A stretch of DNA of 64,000 bases from Prunella strophiata (lineage: Eukaryota; Chordata; Aves; Passeriformes; Prunellidae): contig JAZBQD010000030.1 of NCBI GenBank assembly GCA_036583965.1, positions 81,038,800-81,102,799 of the forward strand, given 5' to 3'. Position numbers and translations under genes: made by a program. The notes under the pieces are model-generated. The model had not been told where the DNA came from. It saw nothing but the letters and a program-made list of their open reading frames with translations, and searched no databases. Shown here in pieces: positions 62,880-64,000 of this stretch (within the stretch, counting starts at the first letter, position 1; every line of letters begins with the position of its first letter).

Positions 62880-63660
62880 AAGAGCATGTATGACTGCCAG
62901 ATTCAATTTTTTTTCAGATTATCAGGGCTTTTTTATCCCAATTAAAGTAAACCAAAGGAATTAATATCAATAATTGGCCACATCAGATAATAATAGTTGT
63001 GGAAGAATGAATGCTTGTTTGTTTATTAAAGTTCCTTCCCATATAATCAGCTTTTGCTACCAGACTAAAAAATCCCTGAACAAAATAGGTTTACTGGGAT
63101 GAAAAAGTCCTTTCCACTGCTAAGTTACCTTGGGGAAATAAACCAAACAAAGCAATATTTCAAAAGAAAACAAATAAATTACACTGAAATGAAAATGGTG
63201 GGGTTTTTTAGCAAAGTGAAATCGATTTGCTGATTTTCTCCTTGAAATAATCTTGGGTCTTTTCTGGAGTTTTTTAAGTCTGTCAAAAGATGGACAAGGA
63301 TAAGATTCATTTGATTAAAAGTGTATTTTCACATTACATTTCCTTGCGACAGAGTCAATGGTTTCTGCATAGATTTACTTGAAATTATTCCTTCTATGCG
63401 AACACTTTTTTAAAATATTGCTTCTCTCTTCCTTGCCAAAGAAACGGCAGTACCAAATAAACTCAATGAAAATGACACTTTAGTTAAGAGAAAGGCTATT
63501 AAAAGAGCTAAAAGTGTTTATGATAAACTCTCTGCTGGGTGTTAGAAAAACTCTCTGTGATCAGTATCATATATAGCGTGTCACTGGAAAGTAGATAAAC
63601 TGCTGAAGTGATACCATCTGGCATGTCCTATGCTCCAAATAACAATTATCATCTGAATAT
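62880..63660. other. candidate conserved non-coding block G
   Basis: About 780 bases without transposons, long simple repeats or long open frames, dense in short regulatory-like words: AATTAAAG near 62940, CCAAAG near 62952, AATTAATATCAATAATTGG near 62959-62977, GATTTGCTGATTTTC near 63225, and CAATTATCATCTG near 63643. Texture resembles a long developmental enhancer. Constraint is not demonstrated. Confidence 0.3.
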
Positions 63661-64000
63661 ACTGAAAGATAACTACATTGTTGACTTTTTTTCCTGTGGG
63701 GCTTTGTCTAAATTATTTTTTTATTAAAAAATAACATAAACCCCAATGGAATTTAACCTGTAGGATTTTTTTTTGACCCATGTTAAGGACAGCAAACTAC
63801 TGACTGATTACCAGAAAATATTGTAAGACATTTCCCTAGTGTCTCTGTTTTTTTTTTCTTTCTATCTGTATTTGTAATTACTTTCCTGGCTGGCTATGTG
63901 TTTGGTAGCCCAGCAATTGTTGTATCTCATTCAAACCATACTTGCATATTTTTCAGATTGTTACATAATACCAAGTTCCTGATTTGCAATGCATAATGCC
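63661..64000. other. non-coding stretch to window end
   Basis: AT-rich with short T and A runs. Nothing recognised. Confidence 0.5.

Overview
This 64 kb window looks like vertebrate nuclear DNA, most likely from a bird. It is AT-rich and full of short open stretches that do not resemble proteins. Its recognisable transposons are of avian type: three fragments of the CR1 (chicken repeat 1) LINE, one ending in the characteristic CR1 3' terminus, and two LTR copies that resemble avian endogenous-retrovirus LTRs. These five pieces add up to roughly 2.8 kb, or 4-5% of the window, which fits the low transposon load of bird genomes. A songbird is possible but is only a guess.

I found no protein-coding gene, exon series, rRNA, tRNA, CRISPR array or operon-like arrangement that I can support. 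The longest open stretches (152, 151, 158 and 173 codons) lack recognisable domains. The window is best read as intergenic DNA or the inside of a very long intron.

Layout. Positions 1-3300 are plain AT-rich sequence with one TTTG-rich tract. A decayed CR1 fragment on the minus strand lies at about 3.31-4.0 kb. From 4 to 28.9 kb there is non-coding DNA with T-rich tracts, small duplications, three palindromes (21.43, 24.20 and 26.52 kb) and three blocks that read like candidate conserved regulatory DNA (17.3-17.9, 18.4-19.0 and 21.8-22.5 kb). From 28.9 to 32.5 kb is the transposon cluster: a CR1 reverse-transcriptase fragment on the plus strand, an LTR abutting its broken 3' side, and a second LTR of another family, both LTRs in minus orientation. 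From 32.5 to 60.4 kb is more non-coding DNA with microsatellites and weaker candidate regulatory blocks. A CR1 3' end lies at 60.38-60.65 kb. At 61.5-62.1 kb two long, perfect pentanucleotide arrays face each other as reverse complements, the most striking structure in the window. The last candidate regulatory block is at 62.9-63.7 kb.

I did not find a new biological system. The points most worth a second look are the opposed pentamer arrays, the 16-bp perfect hairpin at 26.5 kb, and the candidate conserved blocks, which need cross-species alignment because conservation cannot be seen from one sequence.
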